Origin: Thuidium tamariscinum
Taxonomy: Eukaryota > Streptophyta > Bryopsida > Hypnales > Thuidiaceae
Assembly (NCBI GenBank): GCA_947034885.2
Contig: OX344754.2
Coordinates: 496,001-560,000 of the forward strand
Length of the DNA: 64,000 nt
Direction of reading: 5' to 3'
Below the pieces are notes generated by a model. That model searched no databases. It was not told where the DNA came from and was given only the letters and a program-made list of their open reading frames with translations. Positions 12,379-24,447 of this stretch are shown piece after piece. Made by a program: the position numbers and the translations under genes. Position 1 is the stretch's first letter, and each line of letters opens with the position of its first letter.

Positions 12379-15300
12379 TGTGAGCACTCCTAACTCCACC
12401 CTTGAGCTAAAAGTTTACCACACAGGTTTAATTCCTAATCAAATAATTTTCTATACATGGGTGTTCAAGAGTGCCTTCCAAGCAATAGACTCTTTTAACT
12501 ATGTCTTCTTAGTACTACTTTTACTACCAAGGTTCGTTTTTGGTTCAAACCTTCATGGTAGATTCCTAGTTCTATTTAGAAAATTCACTAATCTATCCTA
12601 CCCTATTCTGTCTTGTCAAATGCAATTTTTGTCTAATCCTAAATTCAAACGTTAGGTAGAAAGAAGCTTAATATTAAAACGATGAGAATGAAAATCAAAT
12701 GGGATCGATTTACCTCTTCTGCATAATTCTCCATAGTCCCGTCATCAAACATCATCATGTGAAGGTATTCTCCCACGACCTTGCCATCAAAATCATCACG
12801 GCTCCCCATCTAATCCATAGTAATTCTCACGTCGTTGGTAAATTAAGTCTATCCTAATTAAAAAGAAAACTAAGGGTGATATAGTTCTAAACTAATTGCG
12901 TATTTCCTTTTATTCCTAGTTTTCCAGTAATGAGAAAATATTGCAAATGAACTTAGTCTACCTATTTGATTAAATCTTTGGCAAACAAATCTATTCTAAT
13001 GCAATAAAAATCAATGGGAATTGTTAATTTTTGTTATTGTTCGTCTTTTTTGTTTTGATTTAATATTCTAATTCCAAATATTAGGGAAGAATCCAATTTT
13101 TTAACCAAATCTTTTCAAATCCAATTAGTTTTTTTTTCAATTTTTTGTTAATTCTTAAAGAAATTAGTTGTCAATTTGTTTGTTCCCTTTTGTCTTATTA
13201 AAATATTTTAATTCAAAAATTATCATCAAATCTTTTCAAATCTAATTAATTTTTGAATTTTTTGTTAATTCTTAAGAAATTGGTTGTCAATTTTTTTGTT
13301 TCTTTTTGGCTTATTTGGCCTAATAAAACAAAACTAACAAAATCCAAACCTTCTAAGAATCTAATTAATAACTAACTACCAAAGAACAAAGAATATTCCT
13401 AAAGAACGAGAATCGATTCAATAATAAGATTCTTAATAAATTAGTTTTTTAAAAGCAAGAATTAAGGCAAGGGAATAAGTACCTAAGGGTCATTGCAAGA
13501 AACGCCGGTCCTATTCTCCGTCACAATGGGAGTGACGACATTCTTTTCTGCTATAACTTTTGAATCTAAAGACCTAACAATATGAAATAATTATTGGACA
13601 TCTCTAACTTGATGGTTTTCACATCCCTTATTTTTCAGAAATAAAAAAAAATCATTTTATATTTAAAAATCATTTTTCTTAATTTGTCACAAACAGAGGT
13701 TTAGGGGTTTTTACTACGTTCGGAGTCCCCAAATTTAATGATCTAAAGCTGAAATTTTCATGGTGCATTTGCATAGTAGGAAAGCATATTCCTACCAAAG
13801 GGAATCTAAAAATACATTATTTTATGTCCTCCACATGCATGCAAACAGCACTCCCATTGCATGCAATTTTTGAACATTGATGATGGTACTAAGATAATTT
13901 TTTTTGGTAAAATCTCATCACCATCAACTCTACCCAAATGGCCAATTTTTAGATTTGAGAAAAATAACTTTTCCTATTTTTTACAAATTAATTTCTAAAT
14001 ATGCCCATTTTCATGAGTTTTGGCACTTTTCTAATTCTCCTACTTAAAGAATTTTCCAAAGCTTTTCCTTCATAGGGAACCTTCTTCTTTAAGGTATATG
14101 CATTTTACATATTTTTCATGTTTTTTTAAAATTGTTTTTCTAATTAAATAGTACTCCCGAAAAAAAAAGTGTCCAAATCTAGAACGCTACAAAAACAGAC
14201 GTCCTTTCTTGCAATGACCCCTAATTCAATAGTGTTTATTCTTCAAAAATTAGTTTTTTAATCCTAATTCCTTCACGTGAGCTTCTCGCATCTTAACTTC
14301 CACATTCCTTCATTTCTTCTTCATTCTTGAGAATGTGATGTTTTGTTAGTTGTTTCAAGAGTGTCAATGGCTATGGAGTGTAAAGGTTTTGGAGAATGTT
14401 GAAGAAATTTTAGAAACTTCAATTTTGGATTTTTAGTGAAAATCAACAAAAAAAGTTGTGGCCCCAACTGCCAACCTATGATTTTGACTTGTAATCAAAA
14501 TTTTGAGTTTCCAAATTTTGTGAGTACTCACTTTAATTTCAGTTTAGTCCCACTTGGCCTCAGTTTGCTCAGTCTCCGCTCGGCCCACCCTGCTCAGTCT
14601 CGCTCTAGCTCAGCCTGCCCAATCTGCTTAAGCCTCAGCTTGCGTAGCGGCCGACACGTGGTTGCGCCTTACTAGCCGCACCTGGCTCCCCGATGGTCCC
14701 CGACTTGTTTAGTCTCGCTCTGGCCTCTCCGATGGCTGGTCCATTCGGGGACTTGATCACCCTAGTGGGCTGGTCTGTCTAGGGCTAGGGCAATCAACTG
14801 GAATTTTGGTATTTTGGATTTTATTTTATTTATTATTATTATTATTTTTTTGTTTAAAAAAAAGGCAAACAATTAATGGTTCAAATCTATCCTATCTCTT
14901 AAATTGAAAACTCTAATGCAATAGGGAAAGGTGGTATGTCCCTTAGAATTTTCAACTAGTCACCTTTCCATTGTTTCCAATTGATCAAGCTTGGTTCAAT
15001 TCTTCCGAGGTTGAACTTGTTAGTTCCAAGCTTTTTTGCAATGGAAATTCTTGGCTTAGTATAAGGAAGACGATAGCTCCGCCGTTTGAAGTGAATCAGG
15101 CATTATTCCAAAAAATTTACTCGCAAAACGAGGTACACATGACAGGGTTTAACCGAACTTTGGTATTTGATTGATGAAATTTCCACGAAGCAAAGTTCAA
15201 TATGAAGATGAGAATTGAAGTTTTTCAAGCTTTGAAATTAATTGAAGGGGCCCTAAGCCTTCAAGAATTCAACACACATACAAACAAAACTTGGCCAAAA

Positions 15301-16964
15301 TCTTTGGTCTAAGCGGTGCTCCAACTACGTCGGTAGCACGAGAGGTGGAACGAAGTGTTGGTGTGAGAAAGAATGAGGGTACTGGCAACCTCGAGGGGGG
15401 CCCTTATATACCCGTGGCCATACCCTCATCGGTAAATTGCCAGTGAAAACACTTCGTTACCTCTACCTCTAAACTACCCTAATGTAATTTCAAAATAATA
15501 CTTGTTTAATGGTGAAAATTTCTAGAAACATCTCCATTTAGCTAATGAAATCTTGACCAAATCAAATCCAAGATCTTAACCTAAGATATTTTGGAATTAA
15601 CCCTAATTTATATAGATATTTTGCAAATTAACCAAAAGTCATTTTGAAAATTGTCTTTCTTTAGCCCAAAAATGACTTTTTACGCAAGAAAGAGATCTTG
15701 ACCAAATCCAATCTTTGATTTTCCAAGAGATATTTTCAAAATCACTTTTAATTATCGATTAAAAAGTCAAACTAAGAGCTGACCCTCTCTATCTTTTAGA
15801 GAACAAATCAAAACAAAAACCATCTATACCATTGTCTTCAGAAGACCCCAATTAGCCTACAAGACCCTTTACCCCTCACTTCCTAGGCCGTTTGCGCGCC
15901 TAAATTGGAATTACAGTAACTCCAATTAAAAGTAAAAAATTTAACTTTTAGGATTTGCGCTTTTTGATGAATCCGTCAGGCCAGGGTTGTTAGGAATGTC
16001 TGTGAGAGTAGAGAATGACTCCTTATTTGCGACAAAAGGACATCATTCGCTTCTAACACGCCAGTCAACCCGTCGCCAAATTGTAAATTCTATTGAAATT
16101 CGATGTTGATGCCGGTTCTGGTAGTTGGAAATGTTGGAATGTCTTCAAACTTGACTGGGCACTTATTAAGTATACAAAAACCTATTCTAATTTTTAGTGG
16201 GATTTTACCGCATTATACGTAATTTCTAGGAGTTTACGAACATTTCTATGTGCGCTTGACTTTCTATAGAGTCAATGTGGAATTTTGAAAAATTTTGAAA
16301 AATTTTGGATAATATTTAGGGAACTCCTATATTTTTAGTGTAAGTTCCACTCAACCTTGCACTAGTCTACTTTTAGTAATTTGGAATTACTTTTCCGAAT
16401 TGGACAATTTAATTCCCGATGCCCGGAAATTTTGGACAATTGTTTATTTCTTGTTTGCTTTTGGCATGTTCCTACCCTTGGAACACCTTTCTATAACCTT
16501 CAATCTCCAATCCTCCATCTTTCATCTTGTGAAACTCCAATTCTCCAAGTCACATGTAATCGTTGTACTTCTAAATCCAATTTATCCTAAAATCAAATTT
16601 AGGCCTTGGTAAATCTTCTAGGCTCATAGTAGACTCTTTTGGCTTAGTCAGTATGTCATGTACATCCTTAGACGTTTGATTTTACACAGACAAATACTAG
16701 AACTGACTAACTCTCATTCCCTCATTTGTCTCGGAATTACGAAATCTTCACTCAAACTTACTTCTGAGACTTAGAATGATAGAAATTCCTAGAATTAGGA
16801 ATTTTCCACCTTCTAAGCCGGTTCTTCACCATTTTGGTATAGAATCCTACCAAAACTCGTCCAACACTCTTTTTTATGTCTTTTACCTGTATTTTTAGCT
16901 AGATTTCGCAATTGAATTGTGAAAAATGGACCCAGAGTTCTGAGTACCATCTCGAGGGCTCACA
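12379..16964 (-). mobile_element. Giant solo-LTR-like element B (4.6 kb, 3.85 kb without nested MITE)
   Basis: It starts TGTGAGCACTCC and ends GAGGGCTCACA, with the 5-bp TSD TAGCT at 12374-12378 and 16965-16969. It is inserted in copia RT/RNase H. It is the reverse-oriented homologue of element C (42200-46227): for example, the reverse complement of 16800-16964 matches 42200-42360, and 12379-12450 matches the end of C. A TATA box (TATATAAG on the - strand) lies at 15403-15410, about 1.55 kb from the TGTGAGCCCTCG end. There is no coding domain. It contains the nested M2 element at 13487-14220. Confidence 0.8.
13487..14220 (+). mobile_element. M-family MITE-like element, copy M2 (subfamily b), 734 bp
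   Basis: The ends are GGGTCATTGCAAGAAACG and CTTTCTTGCAATGACCC, with TSD CTAA at 13483-13486 and 14221-14224. It is nested inside giant LTR-like element B. Internal sequence matches copies M3 (58498) and M4 (55838) more closely than M1. Non-coding. Confidence 0.9.
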
Positions 16965-16969
16965 TAGCT

Positions 16970-17900
16970 ACATGTCTACCCCACAATAAGCTCACCTTGA
17001 AGCTGCTAAGGATCTTCTTTGATATCTACAGGGTACACCAGATCAAGGCATCCTCTAGACTTCTACAAGGCAGATGCTCCGATTAAAATCTCAGGATACA
17101 CCGACACTGATTGGGGCTCTTGTCCTGAGACCCGTCACTTGATGGGGGCTTATATCTTTATGCTTGCTAGCGGACCCATCACTTGGCAAAGCAAAAAACA
17201 GTTGACAATATCACATTCATCTACCGAATCAGAATATAGGGTGCTCAGTGATGGTACTCAAGAAGCAGTTTGGCTTCATCGACTTTTTGCTGAACTTCAG
17301 CCACCATTAGCTCCTTCACTTACATCAACAAACTTAGACCCCAGACATCCAACTTCGAAGCCCAACCATACAACTTTGGCTCCTCGTCCTACAACCCGTA
17401 GTACCTCCACAAGCATTACAATTTATTGTGACAATCATGGAGCCATCAACATTAGAAGATTTTTGAGGCCATTAGAAGACTATAGGTTCCCAGACTGCAG
17501 GAACGTAGTTTCTACCGCGTGAACAGAGATCTGATGTGGTCGAGAGAGTGCCATGTCATAAAAATTTTAATTTTGAAAAAAAAATTGGGTTTTTTTTTCA
17601 TCATATTTCAGGACCCAAAAAAAACAATTTTTTTTTTTTTTCGGTAAATGCTGGCCTGACAACGGCCAGCAGTTCAAGAACAATTTTGGAGAACAGTCCC
17701 AAAACGGCCCTTTGGAGGCCTCAAATCCCTTCTAATGACTTTCCCACAATCCTATGTTTCACGCCAAATCCAAGCACATTGAGATCCACTATCACTTCAT
17801 TCGAGAACAAGTCTTAGGGGAGGAAATAAGCTTACAATATATTCATGCTAGTGAGCAACTAGCTGATGCCCTTACAAAACCTTTAGGGTGGGTAAAATTT
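16970..17900 (+). pseudogene. Copia RNase H region (fossil), split by a small MITE
   Basis: RNase H blocks GYTDTDWGSCPETRHLMGAY (about 17093) and ITWQSKKQLTISHSSTESEY (about 17178) precede the interrupting element at 17451-17736. The end of the domain (HAKSKHIEIHYHFIREQV, then HASEQLADALTKPLG) follows at about 17760-17890. This is the terminal copia pol domain. It is broken. Confidence 0.9.
17451..17736. mobile_element. F3-family small MITE inside copia RNase H (286 bp)
   Basis: Ends ATTAGAAGATTTTTGAGGCC and (inverted) ATTAGAAGGGATTTGAGGCC bound the interruption of RNase H. The internal TGATGTGGTCGAG block and the end sequence match the copy at 63421-63781, and the ends match copies at 22466-23476 and 33556-33822. 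No clear TSD. Confidence 0.75.
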
Positions 17901-18091
17901 GCCCAACATTGGACCAACTTAGGGTTACAAAGCCTCAACAACTTGCAACCACTAGAAGAAAACTACATTGTATTTGACAAAAAATGTGTTGTAGTCGACA
18001 AAAACTGTGTTGTAGACAACAAAAACGTGTGGAGTGGATTGTGTTGAAGTCTCCCTTTATTATGCAGAATTTTTCATTGTAACACAAAATT

Positions 18092-18670
18092 CAGGGTTGT
18101 CTATCCGGACGTGACGTTGGGTTTTCCCGTCCGGATGTCATGACGCGTCCTGACGAGTCGGAGTCCGTCCCGAATGTTGACGGCGTCGTTGACGGCCTGG
18201 ATGAAGTCCGTCGACCGTCGACAAGGCCGTCCACCATCGACAGGGCCGTCGAGGAGGCCGTCGACCATCGACAGGGCTGTCGAGGAGGCCGTCCACCGAT
18301 TAGGGCTGGCCGGCTGTAAACTTCAGAGCCTTGTAACTTTTGCAAAAAGTCTTCAAATTGGGCAAATGAGATGTTTTTCGGCATCTACAGTTTTTGTAGA
18401 TGCCGAAAAACATCTCATTTGCCCAATTTGAAAACTTTTTACAAAAGTTACAAGGCTCTGAAGTTTACAGCCGGCTAGCCCTAATCGGTTCGATTCTATC
18501 CTGGACGGTCCGGTCGACGGTGGACGGCCTCGTCGACGGCCCTGTCGACAATTTTTCATCCTCTGTCGCAGATTCTGTCGTGAATTTCATCCTGACGGAC
18601 GCTCGGCTCCCCGTCACGTCAGCGGACGGACATCCTGACGGACGGTCATGACGCGACGGAAGCAACCCTG
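18092..18670. mobile_element. Non-autonomous hAT element with long hairpin (579 bp)
   Basis: Both ends begin CAGGGTTG when read inward, flanked by the perfect 8-bp TSD ACAAAATT (18084-18091 and 18671-18678). CAGGG termini with 8-bp TSDs are diagnostic of hAT transposons. The subterminal regions are rich in CCGGACG/CGTCCG and GTCGAC motifs, like the larger element at 36696-41189. The centre is a near-perfect palindrome. ORFs on both strands across it are mirror images and not genes. No transposase. Confidence 0.92.
18296..18488. repeat. Long palindrome: 94-nt arms, 5-nt loop
   Basis: Arms 18296-18389 and 18395-18488 are reverse complements with about three mismatches, separated by five bases. 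A transcript of either strand would fold into a ~190-nt hairpin like a miRNA or siRNA precursor. Confidence 0.92.
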
Positions 18671-19484
18671 ACAAAATTCTGCATTTTACTTGTCGAATAT
18701 TGCGTTTTACTTGTTTAATTTTGTATTGAAACATTGAAACGTAGAATTTTGCATTATGAAGGGAGAACTCAAGACAATCCACTCCACACATTCTGTTGAA
18801 TGCAACGCAGTCACAACGAAGTCTTTGTTAAATAAAATGCAGATTTGACAAGTTTAACGCAATTTTTGGCATGAATAGTCCAATTTTTCTCTAGTGAACC
18901 AATCCTACTAGCTTCGCTTTCTGTGAGCAACCTGTGCTCCACAAACCCTAGCAACCTACAACCTGAAATAAATAATCCTTTGCCTCAACTAGTGAAACAA
19001 AACTCTTGAATTCAGCCCTACTAAACCCAAATACCTCCCATGAGCAATCAAACCATGAAAAATAGAATCTTGGAGTGCGTCCGCATCTCACAGCATAGTA
19101 CTTGTGTTTCACTCCTGGCCCTCCGTGCAGTCCCTTGCTCCGCCCCAACAATGTGCACCTCTGACGATTGCCGTGTGCTTCAAGAGCACGCGGATCAATC
19201 TTGGGGTGCCTCTCCAACTCCCATTACAACTCCGAAATCTTGTTGTCACCGGCGGTATCAAGCAACACAACATTAACCGTGTCACAACACCACTTCGTCA
19301 ACCGACCCACGAAGGCGCAAACCAATCAAATCATCAGGCCAAAGAATCCTGCAATCGACACATCGCCAATACTCTCACGCAACAACTAAATTCTACGACC
19401 TCTGACTTGCGCCTTCAACCTCACCGGAAGCCGACTGCGTAATCCTTACTCAAGCTTCTTTTGCGAAAAACTAATCTCGCAATT

Positions 19485-19493
19485 GAGGGAGGG
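19485..19493 (+). promoter_or_regulatory. Polypurine tract of the copia element
   Basis: GAGGGAGGG sits immediately before the TGTTGG start of the 3' LTR, the standard second-strand priming position. Confidence 0.8.
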
Positions 19494-19658
19494 TGTTGGT
19501 ACAAAATAGGATAGAGTTAGGGTTTCATTCATTTAGGATGACATTCATCCTCTGTACGGATTAGGACCTTAAGCTGTGTATATAATCTGGGCTTTGTGCC
19601 CACTTAAGCATTCCATTATCTTCCACTCTCGTCTCATTGCTCCTGTGACTTTGTCTAT
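19494..19658 (+). repeat. Copia 3' LTR
   Basis: It starts TGTTGGTACAAAATAGG after the polypurine tract and matches the 5' LTR from about 19513 onward. It contains a TGTATATAATC stretch, possibly the TATA box, that is absent from the 5' LTR copy. Confidence 0.85.
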
Positions 19659-19868
19659 AAAAAAGACCTTGCCTCATTGGTGGAGAATGTTAGGCTTGTT
19701 GAATTTTGTACGAAACTACATCTCTATATAATGATTGGGAATGGCTCATTTTGGCAACTTTCAGGTTGTATGTAGCAATTGGGACATTAAAAAAATTCCT
19801 AGAATTGAATATTTTATTGCCATTTGAAGTATGTACCTACCAACATGGCTTATTTATTTTCTATTCAT

Positions 19869-20566
19869 GGGTAAATATAAGAAACACTTGTACTATTTGT
19901 TGGATTTGCATGTGTTTTTTTGGAGCAATTTAATATTAGGAAAATAAAATTTTACAATTTAAAAAAAAAATTAATGATATACCTTCAAGATGAAGAAAAT
20001 CACCAAAGTAAATTTGTTAAAAAAATCTTTAAGTAGGAGAATTTGAAAAGTGCCAAACCTCAAGAAAATACATACTTTGATGTTTTAATTAATAAAAAAT
20101 AGGAATTTATTTTTTTAAATTAAAAAAAACTGTCCATTTCCAAGAACTTTATGGAGATGGTCATTCACCAAAAAACTCACCAAAATCATTTTTTATATGT
20201 TTCAAAATGCATTTGTGGACTTCTACACCATACAAAAATAACTTTTTTCAAAATTCCTTCTTTAAAAAGATATAAGTTTTCTAGAAGACCATCTCTTCCA
20301 AATTTCAGCTCAAGATTTGTTTTTCTGAATGCCAAGTAGTATTATAAACCTCTAAATTAACATTTGTGACATTCAATCAGGGTCTATTTTTAAATATTTT
20401 ATTATTTTTTAAATTACAAAAGAATTAAGTAATGTGTATAATAGTCATGAATACCTTCCCTATACATCTTGAGTAATTCAAAGTCAAAACACAAAAGTTA
20501 TAGCCAAAAACAGATCGACACATGCCATGTGACACAAAATAGTACAAGTGTTTCTTGCATTCACCC
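19869..20566 (-). mobile_element. M-family MITE-like element, copy M7 (subfamily a), ~698 bp
   Basis: Left end GGGTAAATATAAGAAACACT (diverged) and right end TTTCTTGCATTCACCC. The interior is the reverse complement of the M1 type (TACTTAAAGA-like block on the left, TTATAGCCAAAAACAGATC on the right). The flanking 4-mers TCAT/CTAT do not match, so it may have been altered after insertion. Confidence 0.85.
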
Positions 20567-22465
20567 CTATTCTAGAAATAAAGATGTGGTTCATTTTGAT
20601 ACTCCTACTTCATAATTGGTGATTGGGTATTTTCAAGATACAATGTCCTAAAAAGTGGTTGCCCACTCCTGTCAATTAATTAGCCCCTCTCCATCTTTCA
20701 AAAAATTTACAGGCCATTGATTGCTAAAAAAAAATACTTACCTATAAAATCACCATTGATTTTCTAAAAAATCACAAGCCATTGATCTTGTGGGATTTAA
20801 TTTGAATACAGATATGGATACAATACCGTATTTAAATACAAGATATGGATATAAAACCATATGTGAATACATATTGAATACTAGATACGGATATAGATAT
20901 GGATACAATATAAGAACATGGATACAATATTGGGATACGAATATGCATACAAATACAGGATGAATTGTCCCATATTGTTTGCCACAATAATTGGTTTTTG
21001 AAAATTACAAAGAGAGGGGAAGGGGGGGGGGGGGAGGGAACAAAAATGAAAAAATGAAAAAAAAAAAATTTGGCAATTTCTGCGACTTCCTAGACATTGT
21101 CACAAATCCAATTTTTCTGCCACTTTTCTGCCAAATCCAATTTTTGGGTGTATAATGATTTTGCAATTACAAAGAGAGAATTTTACCAATTTCGTCAATT
21201 TTTCAACTTTTATGATTTGTAGACTCTCCAATTCAAATCAGAACATTTTTTTTAATGAATTCAATTTGTCTATAAATATATCTTCTTGAGAAAAAAATCA
21301 TAGCTTCTTCATTGCCTCATTATACTTTGGACATATTACATAATTATGTTTTGAAACATGTACATTTTGTTTGTAGTGATTAAGGTATAGTTTTATATCC
21401 ATATTTTAGTATTTAAACAACGTCAATAAGACTATGCAACTTTTTTATCATTGATTGTAGGAAAGTGAAAAAAATCAAATGCTTTTGTGATAAATAAAGC
21501 TTGATCGTCATTTGCATAGATTAATTTGAAGTTCTAAAATATTTAAAAATCACTTTAACCACTTTGGATATTTATAAAAATTACTAGTGGAATTGCCCAT
21601 TTATTTTTGTATATTTTATTTTTCAAACTTTTAAATTTAGTGCAATAGGTTATAATGTTTATAAAATACTCTACCATGTTTGAAAATGCTTTGATATAAA
21701 TATATGGTCAAAGTTCTAGAATTCTTAAAGTTACCAAAACAATATTGATTTCATTGTCATTGAACATCTCATATTTGTCCATCTTCTCAAAACAAAAGTT
21801 TGCCAAAAATTCACTGAAACAACACTCACTACAATGAAATCAATATTTTCTGAAGAAAAAGTAGAAACACATGTAGGACTTGGCACCATTTAGAGAAAAT
21901 AATTAAAAAAAAACTCAATACTATTAATGGAGGCAATAAAGAACATTGATATATAATAAACTTATTAAAATAAGAGCATGACTACTACTTTAACACGCAA
22001 CAAATAAATCTTCTTTCAATTATTAAAATTATTTGAAGGTTGCCAAAAATTATAGGAAAATATTAAATAAATTATCAAATAATTTAAAAATTAGAAAGGA
22101 ACTACTTTTTTTTAGCAAAAATGTAATGAAGATGACCTCTAGTTATAGTAGTATAAAGTAAAAAGCTATGTTTAGGACAATGGTTATATATCTTCAACTT
22201 CAAGATTCTATTCATTGTAACGATATTGTTTCAAAAAAATTTAGATAATGTAGAAATTAGACTTCAAAAGTTTTATTTTGTATATTTTGATATAAACAAA
22301 AGGATTCATTTTAAATGTCAAAATGAAGTTTTAAAGGAAAAAAGCATAAAATATTTAAAGTCACTATTTTAGGTATATTGTCTTTTTTGATAAACTACAT
22401 GGGTCATTTCAAGAAAAAGTTATCAATTTTGGCTCAAAATGGTGTGTAGTACTCAGGGATTGTAC
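20567..22465. other. AT-rich non-coding stretch with simple repeats
   Basis: No gene is seen. It contains a degenerate GATATGGATACAATA-type repeat at 20805-20960 and a poly-G run near 21023-21035 inside a purine tract. It has no other recognised element. Confidence 0.6.
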
Positions 22466-23476
22466 CATTAGATGACATTTGAGGGCACTAAAGGGCCATT
22501 TTGGGTCTGTTCCCAAAACAATTCTTGATGTTGTTGGCCGCTATCAATCCGAAATTAATCTAAATAAATAAATAAATAAATCTTTGGTCTTGAAATATTA
22601 AAAAATAAATTAATTCAAAAAAAATTTAATTACATGGCAATGTCTCGACTACGTAGGAAGGTGATTGCATGGAACACTTGTACTATTTGTTGCGTTTTGC
22701 AACAATACTCATGATTTTTTTTGGAATAATATTAAATTAGAAAACTAATTTTCAAAATTTTCAAAAAATATGACTTATGTATACACCTTTAAGACAAAGG
22801 TACCCATGGAAAGAATTGTATAGAAAAATTCTCTAAGTAGGAGAACTTGAAAAGTGCCAAACCTCAAGAAAATACATACCTTCATGTTTTAATTAGGGAT
22901 AGTAGTAAAAATAAGTAAATACAAAAAATAAAATGTCTCCATTTGTAACAACTTTATGGAGATGGTCATTCACCATAAAAACCACCAAAATAAAATTTTA
23001 TATGTTTCAAAATACAAGCGGAAAGAAGCTCACTTTGTAAACTTCCACACCATATAAAATTAACTATTTTCAAAAATCCTTCCTTAGAGAATTAGAAGAC
23101 CATTTCATCCAAATTTCATCTTAAAATCATTAAAAAAAGGTACTCCTTAGTACTAAAACCTTCAAATTGTCATTTGTGACATTCAATCACTATTCACTAG
23201 TACTATTTTAATATTAAATTATTTTTGAAAATTATGAAAAAATTACATAAGTTGTACAATAGGCATGAGTATTTTTTTTAGAAATCTTGAGTCATTTGGA
23301 GTAAAAATACAAAAGTTATGGTCAAAAAACAAATCAACATGAGATGTGTGACGGAAAATAGTACAAGTGTTTTATGCAATCACCCAGGATTCCTATTCCC
23401 GCAACAGAAACTGCGTTTTTAAAGTTTGGAAATTGGGAATCCACAATCTTCCAATGCCCTCAAATTTCATCTAATA
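22466..23476. mobile_element. F3-family MITE, split by M6
   Basis: The left end CATTAGATGACATTTGAGGG and inverted right end ATTAGATGAAATTTGAGGGC are separated by M6 (22659-23385). Without M6 it is about 280 bp, like the copy at 17451-17736. The internal GTTGTTGGCC block matches the 33556 copy. Confidence 0.7.
22659..23385 (-). mobile_element. M-family MITE-like element, copy M6 (subfamily a), 727 bp
   Basis: The ends are AGGTGATTGCATGGAACACT and GTTTTATGCAATCACCC, flanked by TSD AGGA (22655-22658 and 23386-23389). It is inserted into an F3-family MITE. The interior is collinear with M7 and M8. Confidence 0.9.
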
Positions 23477-23849
23477 ATTTTGGAATAAAATCTTCAAAAG
23501 TGAAATAAAATTTGAAAAATTTATAATGCATTATAAAACATGTATATGTGAAAATTCAAGCCTAAGAAAATTTACCACTAAAAGTTATGCTCACTCAAAG
23601 AGTACTAAAAATACTAAAAAATTAGAAACTTTGATGTTTGATTTTCTTTAAATAGTAAAGGAAACTCAAAATACTCTTTTAAAAAGTCATTTTTTCAAAC
23701 TTGAAGATACTCTTTTTCAACCATTTTCATTAATGCCATATTTAACTACTTCTGGACTTTGGTGTTAAATTTGGACTTTGTCATGGTACTATCAGGAGAT
23801 TTTTCATATTAAGTAGGGTTTTAGGATTTTATATTTTTCAATATAAGTA

Positions 23850-24447
23850 GGGTTTAGGGAATTTGGGGAGTTGGAGTACACCCAACTTCATCAGATTATA
23901 TGAAGTACTTGAGATGAATCATCGATTCATCGAGAGATTTTCCGATCTAAGGGAATAGAACATAATGGAGGTTCTCAGGGTTTAGGGAATTGCAGAAGCA
24001 CACCCAACTTCATTAAGTTATATGTAGTACTTGAGATGAATCATCGGGAGATTCCCAATCTAATTAAAAGAATAGCACAGTATAGAAGTTCTTAGGGTTT
24101 AGGGAATTGGAAAACTACACCCAACTTCATTAATTTATATGTAGTACTTGAGATGAATCATTTGGAGATTTCCTGATCTAAAGGAATAGAACATAATAGA
24201 GGTTCTTGGAGTTCAGGGAATTGGAGAAGTATACCCAACTTCATCAAGTTATATCCAGTATTTGTCTATTTGAGATGAATCGTCTAGAGATCTCCTGATC
24301 TAAGGGAATTATAGTATATAAAGGAGGTTCTTGAGGTTCAGGGAATTGGAGAAGTACATCGAACTTCATCAAGTTACATGTAATACTTGAGAGAAATCAT
24401 TGGGAGATTTCCCAATGTAAGGGAACAACACATAATGGAGGTTGTTG
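23850..24447. repeat. Tandem array, five units of ~114-128 bp
   Basis: Units begin near 23850, 23978, 24094, 24208 and 24332. Each carries an AGGGAATTGGAGAAG-like start, CCCAACTTCATCAAGTTATA and TTGAGATGAATCAT. Identity between units is about 80% by eye. The first units include GGGTTTAGGG, one plant telomere-type heptamer, but this is not a telomeric array. Short ORFs across it are probably not coding. Confidence 0.9.

Larger units (their letters stand above)
18000..18815. mobile_element. Foldback element in the copia 3' region, host of the hAT derivative
   Basis: The left arm (about 18027-18090, GTGTGGAGTGGATTGTGTTG onward) is mirrored at about 18727-18789 (CAATCCACTCCACAC), with weaker symmetry extending outward to about 18000 and 18815. 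Without the inner hAT element it would be about 230 bp. The outer edges and TSD were not resolved. Confidence 0.55.
2996..19658 (+). mobile_element. Ty1/copia LTR retrotransposon, broken, carrying many nested insertions
   Basis: Parts in order on the + strand: short 5' LTR (about 2996-3142), tRNA-iMet primer site, gag-like region from about 3310, zinc knuckle near 4924-4965, aspartic protease near 5227, integrase from about 5590 to 7290, reverse transcriptase 11107-12378, RNase H 17000-17900, polypurine tract 19485-19493 and 3' LTR 19494-19658. The order PR-INT-RT-RH defines copia (Pseudoviridae type). Removing the insertions (3798-4531, 6451-7050, 7301-11101, 12379-16964, 17451-17736, about 18000-18815) leaves about 5.9 kb, a normal copia size. 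The two LTRs differ at roughly 5% of aligned bases plus one indel of about 13 bp by eye, so the insertion is not recent. The element is a fossil with many breaks. It gives a clock for the elements inserted into it. Confidence 0.92.

Noticed and set aside
18091-18651. ORFs on both strands sharing LGLAGCKLQSLVTF
   Set aside because: The shared peptide comes from the two arms of the palindrome; it is not a conserved protein.
23850-24130. Telomere-like GGGTTTAGGG words
   Set aside because: Single heptamers once per ~120-bp unit, not a tandem telomeric array.
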